Of a stretch of 64,000 nucleotides of DNA, positions 61,773 through 64,000 are shown piece after piece. The DNA comes from Alkalimonas sp. (lineage in GTDB: Bacteria > Pseudomonadota > Gammaproteobacteria > Enterobacterales > Alteromonadaceae). The DNA is taken from positions 1 through 64,000 of the forward strand of contig NZ_JAFIFQ010000007.1 in assembly GCF_020831925.1 (NCBI RefSeq), read 5' to 3'. Made by a program: the position numbers and the translations under genes. The number at the start of each line of letters is the position of its first letter. Position 1 is the stretch's first letter. The notes below the pieces were generated by a model. The model saw only the letters and a program-made list of their open reading frames with translations, was not told where the DNA came from and did not search any database.

Positions 61773-63629
61773 ATGGTGCGTTATTCCGTTCTTGCCGTAT
61801 CTCTGTCGTTACTGCTTGCCGGCTGTCAGCCAGCACAACACACTGAACAGCCGACAGTAACAGAGCTTGCTGAACAGCAACAACTACACAGTGAGCGTTT
61901 AACGCGCTGGTTCGATGAAAAGTATGAAGAGCAGTTGCAGCAAAGCCCCTTGATGCTGACTTTTCTTGGCCGAAAAGATCGCCAATTTGATGTGGATGAT
62001 ATGAGCCTGGCTGCTCAGGATGCACAACTTGCCTGGAAAGCCGCCACGGTAGCTGAGCTTACCAGCAGCTTTGATCGTGCTTTGCTTACCAATGAAGCCA
62101 AGACCTCTTATGATTTATGGCTTCACCAATATCAGCAAATGAGGGCGTCAGCAGATTTCCGCCATCACAATTATCTGTTCAATCAGATGCAAGGCATGCA
62201 TAGTTTGCTGCCGCAAATCATGATGAGCTTTCATCAGGTGGAAAGCAAAGAGGATATGCAAGCCTACATTGCACGCCTGGAAGGGATCAGTGTTGCCCTG
62301 CTGCAATTGTTGGAGCAAGCTCAGCAATTTACCGAGCAAGGTATTCGACCGCCACGTTTTGCCTATGAAGGTGTGATAGAGCAGGTAGAAAACTTGTTAC
62401 GCGGTCAGCCGTTTGAGCTGGAATCTGAACAGGTAGCACCGCTATGGCAAAATGCACAGCAAAAAATTACTCAGCTGCAGCAACAACAACTGCTGAATGA
62501 TGATGAGGTCAATACCTTGCAGCAGCAAGCCAGATCTGCGTTGACCGGCTACTTTCAACCGGCTTACCAAAAACTGCTGGACTGGTTGCAACAGGAAGTG
62601 GCATTGGCCGCAGTTAATCCAACCGGTGTTTCTACTCATCCTAATGGCCGGGCCTACTACAACCATATGCTGCAAGTTTCAACCACAACCAGCATGACAG
62701 CCGATGAGATCCACGAGTTAGGTTTGCAAGAGGTAGCGCGCTTAACAGCGGAGATGGAAAGCATCCGCCAACAGGTTGGTTTTGATGGCGACCTGCATCA
62801 GTTTTTTGACTTTATTCGAACCGATGATCGTTTCTTCTATCCAAACACCGATGAGGGGCGTCAGGCTTACATCGATGACTCTGTCGCTTTTCTAGCCTTT
62901 ATCAATGAACGGTTGCCGGATTATTTTGGTGTGCTACCGAAAGCTGATTTGGTAGTGAAACGGGTAGAGCCATTTCGCGAACAACCCGGTGCTGCCCAAC
63001 ATTACTTTCCCGGTACACCGGATGGGTCCCGTCCAGGCGTCTATTACGCGCATTTATCGGATATGCGTGCCATGCCGAAAAATGAAATGGAAGCCATTGC
63101 CTACCACGAGGGTAACCCTGGTCATCATATGCAAATATCCATTGCACAAGAGCTGACGGATATTCCTCGCTTTCGTACTCAGGCTAACTTTACGGTCTTC
63201 GCTGAGGGCTGGGCTTTGTATTCCGAGTTGCTGGCCAAAGAAATGGGCGCTTATCAGGACCCATACTCCGATTTTGGCCGTTTGGTAACAGAGATGTGGC
63301 GGGCAGTTCGCCTGGTGGTAGATACCGGGCTGCATGCCAAAGGTTGGACGGAAGAGGATGCCATTGCTTACTTCCAGCAATACACGCCTATTCCTATTGA
63401 GGCTGTGCGCTCTGAAGTGCGGCGCTATCTGGTGATGCCAGGCCAGGCGACTGCTTACAAAGTAGGTATGATCCGTATTCAGGAACTACGCGCTATGGCG
63501 GAGCAGGCTCTGGGCGAGAACTTTGATATTCGCCAGTTCCATGACACTGTGTTAGGAGGTGGTGCTTTGCCGCTTGATTTGCTGCAGCGCCGTGTTGAAG
63601 CCTGGGTCGCAAGTCAGCAACCTGAATGA
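61773..63629 (+). CDS. DUF885 family lipoprotein, putative zinc peptidase
   Basis: The 618-residue product has a lipoprotein signal with lipobox LLAGC (Cys20), so it is probably membrane-anchored outside the cytoplasm. The DUF885 zinc motif HEGNPGHH (about 444-451) with a downstream Glu in FAEGWALYSELLAKEMG is intact, supporting metallopeptidase or carboxypeptidase-like activity. The substrate is unknown. The ATG at 61773 follows AAGGAA; an upstream start at 61755 would spoil the lipoprotein signal. Gln-rich coils occur in the N-terminal half (about 130-270). A single gene, 38 bases after the HDOD gene. Confidence 0.87.
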   Translation: MVRYSVLAVSLSLLLAGCQPAQHTEQPTVTELAEQQQLHSERLTRWFDEKYEEQLQQSPLMLTFLGRKDRQFDVDDMSLAAQDAQLAWKAATVAELTSSFDRALLTNEAKTSYDLWLHQYQQMRASADFRHHNYLFNQMQGMHSLLPQIMMSFHQVESKEDMQAYIARLEGISVALLQLLEQAQQFTEQGIRPPRFAYEGVIEQVENLLRGQPFELESEQVAPLWQNAQQKITQLQQQQLLNDDEVNTLQQQARSALTGYFQPAYQKLLDWLQQEVALAAVNPTGVSTHPNGRAYYNHMLQVSTTTSMTADEIHELGLQEVARLTAEMESIRQQVGFDGDLHQFFDFIRTDDRFFYPNTDEGRQAYIDDSVAFLAFINERLPDYFGVLPKADLVVKRVEPFREQPGAAQHYFPGTPDGSRPGVYYAHLSDMRAMPKNEMEAIAYHEGNPGHHMQISIAQELTDIPRFRTQANFTVFAEGWALYSELLAKEMGAYQDPYSDFGRLVTEMWRAVRLVVDTGLHAKGWTEEDAIAYFQQYTPIPIEAVRSEVRRYLVMPGQATAYKVGMIRIQELRAMAEQALGENFDIRQFHDTVLGGGALPLDLLQRRVEAWVASQQPE

Positions 63630-63682
63630 TTTTTTTGCCTGTCCCAATCACTTGGGGCAGGCGCTTACACATTGAGTAGTGC

Positions 63683-64000
63683 ATGGAAGGAACACCAAAA
63701 CAACCCTCTAATCTTTCCTTATTGCTGCAAAGCTTGTTGCAAGAGGCCCGGCAATTGCCGGAGCAAGGCAAGGTGGCTAACTATATACCGGCTTTGGCCG
63801 CGGTAGAGCCTGAGCAAACCGCCATAGCGGTTGCTACGCTGGATGGTGAGCTGCATACGGCTGGCGATGCTAGTCAGTGTTTTTCCATCCAAAGTGTGTC
63901 AAAAATCTATGGCCTGGTATTGGCAATGAACCGGCTGGGTGATGATGTCTGGCAACGGGTGCATATGGAGCCTTCGGGCCAGCCCTTTAATTCCATTGTT
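63683..64000 (+). CDS. glsA: Glutaminase, 5' part (partial)
   Basis: The first 106 codons of a serine-dependent glutaminase (GlsA/GlsB/YneH family), which converts glutamine to glutamate and ammonia. GKVANYIPALAAV and the catalytic Ser71-Lys74 motif in FSIQSVSKIYG are visible, followed by PSGQPFNSIV. The gene runs off the window end. The ATG at 63683 has no strong RBS (TAGTGC); a hairpin with G-U pairing lies upstream (63637-63662). The family call is firm; the length and completeness cannot be judged. Confidence 0.88.
   Translation, partial: MEGTPKQPSNLSLLLQSLLQEARQLPEQGKVANYIPALAAVEPEQTAIAVATLDGELHTAGDASQCFSIQSVSKIYGLVLAMNRLGDDVWQRVHMEPSGQPFNSIV

Noticed and set aside
63630-63682. Terminator after the DUF885 gene
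   Set aside because: The hairpin at 63637-63662 has its T-run on the 5' side for the plus strand, so it is not a standard plus-strand terminator.

Overview
This 64 kb window looks like core chromosome of a gammaproteobacterium of the Alteromonadales type. My guess, from overall gene content and Gln-rich proteins, is something close to Rheinheimera, Alishewanella or Shewanella; the genus is inference. The signs are the HexR-type control of a zwf-pgl-edd-glk-eda cluster, a long-form GAPDH next to msrB, NhaD, DUF3466 with a sorting-like tail, FabA with a FabR-like operator, and Rmf. I see no insertion sequence, prophage, CRISPR array, rRNA or tRNA. Coding density is high and nearly every gene has a recognisable family.

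Layout. 0-9.2 kb: end of rlmKL, a glutaredoxin-like gene and uup; then a DUF3466 envelope protein, a TlpA-like thioredoxin, an M14 carboxypeptidase, and a tight trio (zinc-ribbon membrane protein, yeaC, a Gln-rich DUF349 protein). 9.2-18 kb: ansA and sppA on the minus strand, fadH, the glycogen pair glgC-glgA, and a YdjA-like nitroreductase. 18-25.8 kb: asnS, a small membrane protein, and the biotin cluster bioA<>bioBFCD followed by a convergent pepE. 26-33.3 kb: htpX, a membrane GGDEF-EAL protein, a UMF1-type MFS transporter, an exported M17 aminopeptidase and a GDPD phosphodiesterase. 33.3-41.5 kb: a membrane-anchored PQQ sugar dehydrogenase, a RimB-like protease / RimK / AstE-AspA-like trio, nnrU, msrB, gap, rmf, fabA and a small RHH-like protein. 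41.5-50.6 kb: a two-domain PTPS/QueD protein, an M23 peptidase, an M61 peptidase, hinT, a thioesterase, a DUF962/Mpo1-like protein, a LytS/LytTR two-component pair, pfkA and an EamA exporter. 50.6-59 kb: pyk, hexR and the Entner-Doudoroff operon zwf-pgl-edd-glk-eda. 59-64 kb: nhaD, an HDOD protein, a DUF885 lipoprotein and the start of a glutaminase.

How the genes fit together. Central carbon metabolism dominates. Glucokinase, Zwf, Pgl, Edd and Eda form a complete Entner-Doudoroff route; PfkA, Gap and Pyk supply Embden-Meyerhof steps; GlgC and GlgA store glucose. HexR-type palindromes in front of both zwf and pyk tie the upper and lower parts of this network to the regulator encoded between them. 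Biotin synthesis is complete from BioC to BioB, apart from the pimeloyl-ACP esterase.

I found no obviously new multigene system. The most interesting items are: a sigma70-like promoter for ansA laid directly over the sppA terminator, so that the hairpin can form only in sppA read-through RNA; a fused PTPS/QueD protein whose two halves keep complementary parts of one intersubunit active site; a PQQ sugar dehydrogenase carrying its own predicted five-helix membrane domain; and a RimK module whose so-called zinc protease has retropepsin-like motifs instead. All function calls come from reading motifs by eye; no database search was run.
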